From Clostridiales bacterium UBA1390 (GTDB lineage: Bacteria > Bacillota > Clostridia > Lachnospirales > Bianqueaceae), in assembly GCA_002305315.1 (NCBI GenBank), contig DBQQ01000012.1:1-15957 (forward strand): a stretch of 15,957 bases of DNA, read 5' to 3'. Position numbers and translations under genes: made by a program. The notes beneath the pieces are model-generated. The model was not told the DNA's origin. It ran no database searches and was given only the letters and a program-made list of their open reading frames with translations. The number at the start of each line of letters is the position of its first letter. The stretch's first letter is position 1. This document shows positions 1 through 6,022 of the stretch, piece after piece.

Positions 1-44
1 TCCCTACTTCCCTACTTTTTGAAAATATGGAGGTATGATAAATC

Positions 45-323
45 ATGTCTGAATCAAATATTTTAATCAATGACGCAAGAGTCATGTCCAAAGGGCAAGT
101 CACCATTCCAAAGAACATCCGAGAAGCCCTTGGTGTCGCTACCGGTGACCGCGTTACCTTTATTTTTGAGAACGGCTCTGTCCGGGTGATCAATTCTGCC
201 GTTTACGCAATGCAGAAATTTCAGGAACAGATGAAAGGTCAGGCAGAAAAATCCGAGTTCGCTTCAGAAGAAGATGTAACCGATTGGATCACGAATACCC
301 GCCGTGGAGAGAATGCCGAATGA
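45..323 (+). CDS. AbrB/MazE-type antitoxin
   Basis: A 92-residue swapped-hairpin (SpoVT/AbrB fold) DNA-binding protein, expected to act as the antitoxin and autorepressor of a PIN-toxin operon. The N-terminal half has the classic core, with the stretch SKGQVTIPKNIREALGV followed by GDRVTF (residues 16-40). The acidic C-terminal half (residues 55-92) would be the toxin-binding tail. GGAGG at 29-33 lies 11 nt before the ATG. The stop codon overlaps the ATG of the next frame (ATGA, 320-323), the usual coupling to a PIN toxin, but that partner is broken here. The antitoxin itself looks intact. It may now be an orphan regulator; the family call is firm and its present role is inferred. Confidence 0.85.
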   Translation: MSESNILINDARVMSKGQVTIPKNIREALGVATGDRVTFIFENGSVRVINSAVYAMQKFQEQMKGQAEKSEFASEEDVTDWITNTRRGENAE

Positions 324-445
324 CCATTATGCTGGATACCAATATCATCTTCTTAGCGGCGCGTTTCCCAAATGGCTGGACAGCGGAGAAGATGCGACAT
401 ACAAATGGCTACAAAAGTACGACAATGGAATATCTCTATTTCTGA
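320..445 (+). pseudogene. Truncated PIN-domain toxin (N-terminal stub)
   Basis: The frame opens at the ATGA overlap with the antitoxin and begins MTIMLDTNIIF, the first strand of VapC/PIN toxins with the first catalytic aspartate (D6). Family resemblance continues to about residue 23 (FPNGWTAEK), after which the sequence stops looking like a PIN domain. The frame ends at a TGA after 41 residues, whereas PIN toxins are usually about 130-150 residues. The other acidic residues of the nuclease site are missing, so no active enzyme can be made. A deletion or replacement just after about position 390 is the likely cause. Confidence 0.7.
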
Positions 446-462
446 CAAATATCTGGACTTAA

Positions 463-494
463 AAATTCAAGAGCTTCGTCTCGCTCTTGAATTT
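463..494. repeat. Perfect 12-bp hairpin in gene-free stretch
   Basis: AAATTCAAGAGC (463-474) and GCTCTTGAATTT (483-494) are perfect inverted copies around an 8-nt loop. On the minus strand the stem is followed by a short T run (AATTTTTAAG), so it could be a weak intrinsic terminator for leftward transcription. On the plus strand there is no T tract. The rest of 446-632 holds no convincing gene. One frame at about 508-640 reads like a protein fragment (LVEAIKMATDAASDG) but has no start and no recognisable family. Confidence 0.5.
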
Positions 495-632
495 CAACTT
501 AAGAAATAAGAAGGAAAAGAAGCATTAAGGGCATCCGTTTAGTCGAAGCCATAAAAATGGCCACCGATGCTGCTTCTGATGGGATTCCACTCCTTCTTAT
601 TCTCAATATTTTTTTAAAAAGGAGGTCTCCTC

Positions 633-914
633 ATGACACTTGACACTATTCGAAACGCTATCTTGTCGTTGATTCCCACCTTTCCCATTTCTCGAGTGAT
701 TCTTTTTGGATCGCGAGCTTCCGGTACGAACCGTGATGACAGCGACGTGGATCTTATCATGGAGTTCTCAGAGCCAATCACTTTGCTCACTCTTTCAGAC
801 ATCAAACTACGTCTGGAGAATATTTTAGGTCTGAGTGTGGATGTCATACATGGTCCACTGCGAGATTCCGACATATTAAACATTTCCAAGGAGATTGAAA
901 TATATGCAGCATAG
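633..914 (+). CDS. mntA: Minimal nucleotidyltransferase antitoxin (MntA type)
   Basis: A 93-residue minimal nucleotidyltransferase. The catalytic signature GSX10DXD is complete (G26-S27, D38-x-D40, within LFGSRASGTNRDDSDVDL), and a third acidic residue is available at D70 (LSVDVIHG). In this family the enzyme modifies the active-site tyrosine of the partner HepT with AMP groups and so silences it. A strong AAAAAGGAGG lies 8-10 nt before the ATG; the AGGA of this site can pair with a nearby TCCT, which may dampen initiation. The 3' end overlaps the start of the next gene by 11 nt, the normal arrangement for this toxin-antitoxin type. The gene looks intact. Confidence 0.85.
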   Translation: MTLDTIRNAILSLIPTFPISRVILFGSRASGTNRDDSDVDLIMEFSEPITLLTLSDIKLRLENILGLSVDVIHGPLRDSDILNISKEIEIYAA

Positions 915-1314
915 AGATGAAATCATCATTCAAAAGGTGCTTTCTGAGCTCAATCTTGGTTCGGAAATGCTTGGAGACGCTTCATTAGAATCATTTTTAT
1001 CAAATGAAATGTTAAAACGCGCAATTAGCATGACTGTCATTAACATTGGGGAACTTATAAAAAACATCACGCCAGAACTTCGCTCTGATCATCCAGATAT
1101 CCCCTGGAAGGCTATCGCCGGTATGAGAGATCTTACTGCGCATAAGTATCAGACCTTACGAATGGAAGATGTATACTACATGATTTCCCTAATCTCAAAG
1201 AAAGGCTGGCTAATCTTCAATAAATTTCTTGATGTTTTTACCTCTGCATGTAAAAAACGGTCACTAAGAGCACACTGCACGGTTAAATTGAAAACCTACT
1301 TATCGACTGATTGA
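904..1314 (+). CDS. hepT: HepT-like toxin (HEPN/DUF86) with altered C-terminus
   Basis: The toxin partner of the upstream nucleotidyltransferase: an all-helical HEPN RNase. The diagnostic RX4HXY motif is intact (R75, H80, Y82 in MRDLTAHKY), so a functional nuclease and a modifiable tyrosine are both present. I start at the ATG at 904 because AAGGAG (888-893) lies 10 nt upstream; a TTG at 895 in the same frame is too close to that site. The length is 136 residues, but roughly the last 19 (after SACK) are encoded by a foldback insertion and do not resemble the family. Without that insertion the frame would run on as CKTFIYNG and stop at 1460, giving 123 residues. Catalytic function is probably kept; the effect of the foreign tail is unknown. 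Confidence 0.83.
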   Translation: MQHRDEIIIQKVLSELNLGSEMLGDASLESFLSNEMLKRAISMTVINIGELIKNITPELRSDHPDIPWKAIAGMRDLTAHKYQTLRMEDVYYMISLISKKGWLIFNKFLDVFTSACKKRSLRAHCTVKLKTYLSTD

Positions 1315-1440
1315 GTCGTTCGGAAGATGGCTCAACCAGCCGGTAAGTAGGCTTTCAATTTGCTAACCGCCGCAATTGCGACGCTGCGACTTAGATTCAG
1401 TTTCAATGAATCCCATTCTTTCCCTGTTTTGCATGTAAAA
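1245..1440. mobile_element. Putative foldback (MITE-like) insertion in hepT 3' end
   Basis: TGCATGTAAAA occurs exactly at 1245-1255 and again at 1430-1440. Between the two copies lies a hairpin-rich, non-coding block. Removing one copy plus the intervening DNA (185 bp) restores an open hepT frame ending SACKTFIYNG and a stop, which supports a real insertion. The inner part is a long imperfect inverted repeat (1281-1368). The extreme ends match only weakly (AACGG and AACAG when both are read inward), so it is not a textbook MITE. An 11-bp duplication is also longer than most transposases give. It could instead be a small structured RNA element. Confidence 0.5.
1281..1368. repeat. Long inverted repeat, 37-40 nt arms
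   Basis: The left arm (1281-1317) and right arm (1329-1368) are inverted copies with five differences, all transitions, plus one 3-nt bulge; the loop is 11 nt (1318-1328). The outer core, AATTGAAAnCCTACTTA, matches in both arms. Either transcript would form a long stem with a few G-U pairs. A perfect 10-bp palindrome, CGCAATTGCG, follows at 1371-1380. The hepT stop codon lies inside the left arm. There is no T run after the stem, so it is not a standard terminator. Confidence 0.75.
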
Positions 1441-1487
1441 CATTCATATATAACGGATGAATATCCACTATGAAGAGCCCCATGATT

Positions 1488-2573
1488 TCAGACTGCAACG
1501 CTTTTAACATAAATATCTCCATTATTTTTTATGTAGTACGTCTTGGGCTTTGTCAAACTTTGTATTGCGTTATGAATCGTTGTATATAGCGATGAATCTT
1601 CCTCCATATGCATGGATTCAATCAGATCTTTGACTCTCTTCTCATACGGTTCCTTCTCTACTTTTTCAAATAAATTCCCTTTATAATTGATAATCTGACC
1701 GTTGATGAGACTAAATGCTCCTAAAATTCTTTTTTCACATTTTACAATATAAGACGAAAGTTCTTTATCCACGTATTGTAAGAAAGTTGGATCATAATTC
1801 TGTGCGTAATAAGCCTCTAATACGCAAGCAAAACCATATAACTGAATTGAAAAATCTAAACTCTCTTTGATTTGAAATGCCCTTTCTGTAACATAGGCTA
1901 CCTTAAATCCATCTGCTGGATGTGCAAGTGAATCTAAATCCATCATATAAAATTCTATATCCTTCATAGCAACCTTTTTGGCTTCTTGTATATTCTGCAG
2001 CGTTGCTATCCGCTGTTCACTGCATTGCATAATACTGGAATAGTTATAAAAAGCGTACTTAATAAAACTTGCCTCCGCTAACAATTCCGCTTTCTTATCC
2101 CCATATAGGAATTCCAGAATCTTATCTAGGGTCATTTTTATCAGACTAAGTTCACTATTGATCTTAGAAAGGAAATATTGTCCAGACAATATTGACATTG
2201 TCGTAAAAGCTCCCATCATAACCGCCTGTACATCGGTGGGAAAAAACGATGCTGAGCCGACAAATTTGCCATCGCTTCCAGGAATGGGAGATCCATACCC
2301 TCCCTGTTTGAGTGATAAAAGTGTATGCGGCAATCCTTCTGGAAATCTTACCACATAAGCCTGTGCCAAAGTTCCCGTTGCTATCAGCCCCGGTATGTTT
2401 TGTATTAATGCTCCCATCTGCAGCCTCTGCGCTTCGGAAGTACTAAGTTTTGTATATTTTCCCTGATCCTCAAAATCTACATGTTCTTCCAATGGTGTTA
2501 GCTCAAAGTCCAAATTATCCACCTTTTCGTTCATGTACATAGCCACCTTTCTAAACACATTTATATTTTTCAT
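1488..2573 (-). CDS. Uncharacterised 361-residue protein with hydrophobic and helical segments
   Basis: I do not recognise a named family. Two apolar stretches are visible, about residues 53-78 (GALIQNIPGLIATGTLAQAY) and 115-135 (AVMMGAFTTMSILSGQYFL). The second runs straight into a charged, probably coiled-coil helix (136-165, NSELSLIKMTLDKILEFLYG). The C-terminal two thirds looks mostly helical, with regularly spaced aromatic residues. There is no signal peptide. The start is uncertain. The ATG at 2573 has only a weak TAGGCG upstream, while the ATG at 2534 (residue 14, MNEKVDN) has AAAGGTGG 8 nt before it and may be the true start. Base composition is more AT-rich than the sugar genes next door. 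It is read alone, and its function is unknown. Confidence 0.75.
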   Translation of the reverse strand: MKNINVFRKVAMYMNEKVDNLDFELTPLEEHVDFEDQGKYTKLSTSEAQRLQMGALIQNIPGLIATGTLAQAYVVRFPEGLPHTLLSLKQGGYGSPIPGSDGKFVGSASFFPTDVQAVMMGAFTTMSILSGQYFLSKINSELSLIKMTLDKILEFLYGDKKAELLAEASFIKYAFYNYSSIMQCSEQRIATLQNIQEAKKVAMKDIEFYMMDLDSLAHPADGFKVAYVTERAFQIKESLDFSIQLYGFACVLEAYYAQNYDPTFLQYVDKELSSYIVKCEKRILGAFSLINGQIINYKGNLFEKVEKEPYEKRVKDLIESMHMEEDSSLYTTIHNAIQSLTKPKTYYIKNNGDIYVKSVAV

Positions 2574-2631
2574 AAAAATCGCCTAGTTTGCTCTGCTGTG
2601 ACATTTTCTTAGTAGCATGACACGTTTATCC

Positions 2632-2774
2632 TCATTTCAGTTCTTTAATAAAATCTTTTATATCTCGAATTAGTTGTTTTTTATTACTGTATCACACAGA
2701 ATACCATAATAATCCTGCTTTAAATCCGAAATTATAGCGTCAATGGTAGAACAGAATCCATTTGTTTTCGGCAA
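2632..2774 (-). pseudogene. Small frameshifted remnant
   Basis: Reading leftward from 2774, one frame gives LPKTNGFCSTIDAIISDL and continues to DTVIKNN and a TAA. Shifting back one base at the run AAAAAAC (2676-2682) continues instead as VIKKQLIRDIKDFIKELK and a TGA at 2632, about 47 residues in all. The frame also stays open for a few codons upstream (EVKEWTV), into the end of the phosphomutase gene. It reads like the C-terminal scrap of a lost gene with a one-base loss in an A run. A AAA AAC is also a canonical -1 slippery heptamer, so a programmed shift is possible but less likely. No family is recognised. Confidence 0.3.
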
Positions 2775-2788
2775 TACCGTCCATTCTT

Positions 2789-4465
2789 TTACTTCTCAAT
2801 AATCACTTCTGCACCCTTGACGATTCGATTCTCGATCGCCTGTGCCTCCACCTGATTCGCCGCAGATACAGAAACATAGATCTTGAGCTTCGGTTCCGTC
2901 CCCGACGGACGTATCACGATGGATCCATGATCCTCCAACTGGAATTTCAGCACATCCGATATCGGCAGACCATCCAGTCCCCTCGCATAATCCTGTACAT
3001 CCACCACCTTCTTGCCTCCGAATTCCTGCACGCCTGCGCGAAATGCCGACATGATCTTCTGCATCTGTGCAAAACCAGCGCTCCCCGCAAATTCGTAGCT
3101 ATGCAATGTATTCAGGCAATATCCATAGGTCTGGTACAACTCCTCCAGCCGCTCTAACAGACTCATCCCCTTGGTTTTGTAGAAGCTGAACATCTCACAG
3201 ATCAGACAGGCGCCATTCACGGCATCCTTATCCCGCACGTAGCTGCCACTCAGATACCCATAACTCTCCTCGAATCCAAAGATATAACTGTCTGCCTTCC
3301 CTTCCTGTTCCAGGCGTCCGATCTGCTCTCCGATAAACTTAAAGCCTGTCAATACATTGATGACACGTACTCCGTAATGCTTTGCGATCTGCTCCGCCAT
3401 ATCTGTCGTGACAATGGTCTTGACCAGAACCGGATCCTCCGGCATTTTTCCTTTGGTCACTCTTTGACTGCAGATATAATCCAGCAGCAGGAGGCCTGTC
3501 TGGTTTCCGGTCAGAAGTTCGTATTCTCCCGTCTCATTTTTCACCGCGATACCGACTCTGTCACAATCCGGGTCTGTTGCCAGCAGAAGATCTGCCTGGT
3601 ACTTTTGCGCATACTCGATTCCGAGCTGCATGGCCTCCCGAATCTCCGGATTCGGATAGGGACAGGTCGGAAAGTGTCCATCCGGCTCCTCCTGCTCTTT
3701 GACAACGGTAATGTGCGTATATCCCATCTCCCTGAGAGCTCGTGTTACCGGTTTCAGTCCCGTACCATTCAAAGGGCTGTATACAATGTCCACGTCCCGG
3801 TTCACCGTATCCCCAAAAAGTACGGATTGCTTCTTGACTTCTTCAATATAGGCGGTGTACACCGCATCCGAAATGTAACGAATCTTCCCCGCTTCCCGTG
3901 CTTTTGCAAAATCGCTGTGCTTCACATCCGAAAAAATATCCAGTGTTTCAATCTCCGCCAGAATGTCAGCCGCCGCCTCTGTCGTGATCTGACAACCATC
4001 CGCGCCATACACCTTATATCCATTGTATTGACACGGATTATGGGACGCCGTGATCATGACACCCGCCGAAGCCTCCAGATGCCGTGTCGCAAAGGAAACG
4101 GTCGGTACTGGCATCAAAGTCGGCCAGATATGGACGCATACCCCATTAGCTGCAAAGACCTCTGCTGCCGTCTTGGCAAACACATCCGACTGAATCCGGC
4201 TATCGTATCCGATCACTACCGAAGGATTCTCATACCGCCCCACCAGATAGTTGGCAAGACCCTGGGAGGCCTTGGCCACCGTGTAGATATTCATCCGGTT
4301 CGTGCCCGCTCCGATCACACCGCGCAATCCTCCTGTGCCAAAAGCAAGATCCCGATAGAAGGCATCCTCCTTCTGCGCCTCGTCCATACCCTTCAGTTCT
4401 GCCGCAAGATGCGGATCGCCGGTGGCTTTTTCACACCATCTGTCATATTCTTTCCTATAATCCAT
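2789..4465 (-). CDS. Phosphoglucomutase/phosphomannomutase
   Basis: A 558-residue alpha-D-phosphohexomutase of the long, PgcA-like bacterial type, interconverting hexose 6- and 1-phosphates in the cytoplasm. All four signature loops are present: the phosphoserine loop TASHNP (139-144, Ser141), the metal loop DPDCDR (298-303), the sugar loop GFEESYGY (397-404) and the phosphate-binding loop RPSGTEPK (519-526). AGGAG lies 9 nt before the ATG. It is the last gene of the six-gene operon, 12 bp after the Nudix gene. Because the operon makes GDP-mannose and GDP-fucose, conversion of mannose-6-P to mannose-1-P (a ManB role) is the likely physiological job; glucose specificity cannot be excluded from sequence. 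No clear terminator follows. Confidence 0.93.
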   Translation of the reverse strand: MDYRKEYDRWCEKATGDPHLAAELKGMDEAQKEDAFYRDLAFGTGGLRGVIGAGTNRMNIYTVAKASQGLANYLVGRYENPSVVIGYDSRIQSDVFAKTAAEVFAANGVCVHIWPTLMPVPTVSFATRHLEASAGVMITASHNPCQYNGYKVYGADGCQITTEAAADILAEIETLDIFSDVKHSDFAKAREAGKIRYISDAVYTAYIEEVKKQSVLFGDTVNRDVDIVYSPLNGTGLKPVTRALREMGYTHITVVKEQEEPDGHFPTCPYPNPEIREAMQLGIEYAQKYQADLLLATDPDCDRVGIAVKNETGEYELLTGNQTGLLLLDYICSQRVTKGKMPEDPVLVKTIVTTDMAEQIAKHYGVRVINVLTGFKFIGEQIGRLEQEGKADSYIFGFEESYGYLSGSYVRDKDAVNGACLICEMFSFYKTKGMSLLERLEELYQTYGYCLNTLHSYEFAGSAGFAQMQKIMSAFRAGVQEFGGKKVVDVQDYARGLDGLPISDVLKFQLEDHGSIVIRPSGTEPKLKIYVSVSAANQVEAQAIENRIVKGAEVIIEK

Positions 4466-4477
4466 GTTTCTGGTCTC

Positions 4478-5020
4478 CTATCTCCCCAGTTTTCTTGCCG
4501 CCCACAAAATACCATGGGCAGAGCTATTGCAGCAGATCTCATTCCGCATGACCATCTCCACCGCCTTTTCCAAAGGAACCACCAGGACATCCAGATTCTC
4601 CGTCGGATCCAGGTGTTGTCCGCTGACCCTGCGGCAATGATTCGCAAAAAAAAGATGCATATGATTCGTGAGCTTGGAGGAACTTTCCACGGTCGATCCG
4701 ATATATTCCCATTCCTCGGACGCGTATCCCGTTTCTTCCAGAAGCTCCCGCTGCGCCACCGCTAAGCTGTCCGTCTCTCCCACTTCAAAGGTGCCTGCTG
4801 GGATCTCAATCAGTTCCCTGTCATAACAATAGCGATATTCCTTCTTGAGGATGATCTGCCCTGCTTCATCGATCGCGACAACCGCCGCCGCATCTGCAAT
4901 CGTGATCGCATAAAAATCGTCAATCCGCATTCCACCGGGCAATGTCACCTGATCTCTGCGCACCTTCACCCAACGGGTATCCAGCAGCTTTTCCGACGCT
5001 TCCATTTTCCATCGTTCCAT
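4478..5020 (-). CDS. Nudix hydrolase (ADP-ribose/GDP-sugar pyrophosphatase type)
   Basis: A 180-residue Nudix enzyme with a perfect Nudix box GX5EX7REUXEEXGU at residues 76-99 (from GTFEVGE to RELLEETGY). The surrounding sequence (EYRYCYDRELIEIPAG) is that of the ADP-ribose pyrophosphatase/NudK group, which cleaves nucleoside diphosphate sugars into NMP and sugar phosphate. It sits 3 bp after manA and 12 bp before the phosphomutase, inside the GDP-mannose/GDP-fucose operon. GDP-mannose or GDP-fucose is therefore a reasonable substrate guess, perhaps to limit over-accumulation or recycle sugar phosphate. This is inferred from context; ADP-ribose remains the default annotation. GGGGG lies about 6 nt before the ATG. 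Confidence 0.88.
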   Translation of the reverse strand: MERWKMEASEKLLDTRWVKVRRDQVTLPGGMRIDDFYAITIADAAAVVAIDEAGQIILKKEYRYCYDRELIEIPAGTFEVGETDSLAVAQRELLEETGYASEEWEYIGSTVESSSKLTNHMHLFFANHCRRVSGQHLDPTENLDVLVVPLEKAVEMVMRNEICCNSSAHGILWAARKLGR

Positions 5021-5023
5021 GGT

Positions 5024-6022
5024 TTACCCCCGTATATCCAGAAACTGTGCTTGTCCATGCAGTGTCAATACAGCGGAATCTGCCGGTACAAAGATACAGT
5101 CGCCTTTAAAAAATCGAAGTTCTGTCTCATGAAAACTGAGTGTCCCGCATCCGCTGACACAGAGCAGCACGCGAAATGACAGCGCATCCGCACGATAACG
5201 GACCTGCTGTTTTCGCTCTGTATTCAGAAGCATCCGATAGACTTCAAAATACCGACAACGACAGAGCAGTTCCGAGGCCGCTCCCTGCCGATACTTCAGG
5301 ACACGCAGCGGCTGTCTCGGCTCCGCACTGCTTTTCAAATTGGCCACCTGTAGTGCCTTGTCCACATGCAGCTCTCGCTTTCTTCCATCCTTTCCGACAC
5401 GATCATAGTCGTATAGGCGGTATGTCAGATTCGAGTTTTCCTGGATCTCGGCCACAAGCGCTCCCGCGCCGATGGCGTGAATCGTCCCGGCCTCGATGAA
5501 GAACAGATCGTCTTTCCGAACCGGTACCTGCTGTAACATCTTCATGAGGGTTCCCTCTTCTATGGCCATCCTCATCTCCGCCTCGTTGCTGTCCTGTTTT
5601 AACCCGTAGACCAGCTTCGCATCCTTCGACGCGTCAAGGACATACCACATCTCCGTCTTTCCCTTTTGCCCATTCTCCTTCGCTTTCGCATAGGCATCGT
5701 CCGGATGTACCTGTACGGAAAGATCCTGTTTGGCATCAATGAACTTAATCAGAAGCGGAAATTCTTCTCCGATATAACGGCTTCCCATCAGTTCCGGATG
5801 CTCCTGCAATACCCGATCCAGCGTCTGTCCGGCAAATGTACCACTAGCCACCATGCTGGGCCCATCCGGATGCACAGAACACTCCCAGGTTTCCGCCAGT
5901 GGCGTCAGGTCCATGTCCTTGGAGAAGTCATCCTTCAGCCGGCGTCCGCCCCAAAGATAATCCTTCCCCACGGGTTGCAATAGGAACGGCTCATTCTGCG
6001 AGTTCGTATTTTTGTTTATCAT
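5024..6022 (-). CDS. manA: Mannose-6-phosphate isomerase, class I
   Basis: A zinc-dependent cupin isomerase converting fructose-6-P to mannose-6-P, the entry step from glycolysis. The conserved metal-site residues are visible: QVHPDD (104-109), Glu124 in KTEMWYVLD, and His182 in GTIHAIG, followed by EIQENSNLTYRLYDYDR. I choose the ATG at 6022 (332 residues, MINKNTNSQ), with AGGGAG about 10 nt upstream. The frame is open to a TTG at 6055, but that codon has no suitable site. The chosen start overlaps the end of manC by 32 nt, so translation is probably coupled. The length is normal for the short Firmicute form. Confidence 0.93.
   Translation of the reverse strand: MINKNTNSQNEPFLLQPVGKDYLWGGRRLKDDFSKDMDLTPLAETWECSVHPDGPSMVASGTFAGQTLDRVLQEHPELMGSRYIGEEFPLLIKFIDAKQDLSVQVHPDDAYAKAKENGQKGKTEMWYVLDASKDAKLVYGLKQDSNEAEMRMAIEEGTLMKMLQQVPVRKDDLFFIEAGTIHAIGAGALVAEIQENSNLTYRLYDYDRVGKDGRKRELHVDKALQVANLKSSAEPRQPLRVLKYRQGAASELLCRCRYFEVYRMLLNTERKQQVRYRADALSFRVLLCVSGCGTLSFHETELRFFKGDCIFVPADSAVLTLHGQAQFLDIRG

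Noticed and set aside
1..17. Tandem CCCTACTT, two copies at the left edge
   Set aside because: Only two 8-bp units at the window border; too little to call a repeat array or operator.
508..640. A start-less frame reading LVEAIKMATDAASDG
   Set aside because: It looks protein-like but is short, has no initiation signal or recognisable family, and runs into the mntA start; not enough to call a gene.
3377..4765. A 462-codon open frame on the plus strand opposite the phosphomutase
   Set aside because: It is antisense to a clearly conserved gene, rich in Arg, His, Ile and Cys, lacks motifs and a ribosome binding site, and is explained by the codon bias of the real gene.
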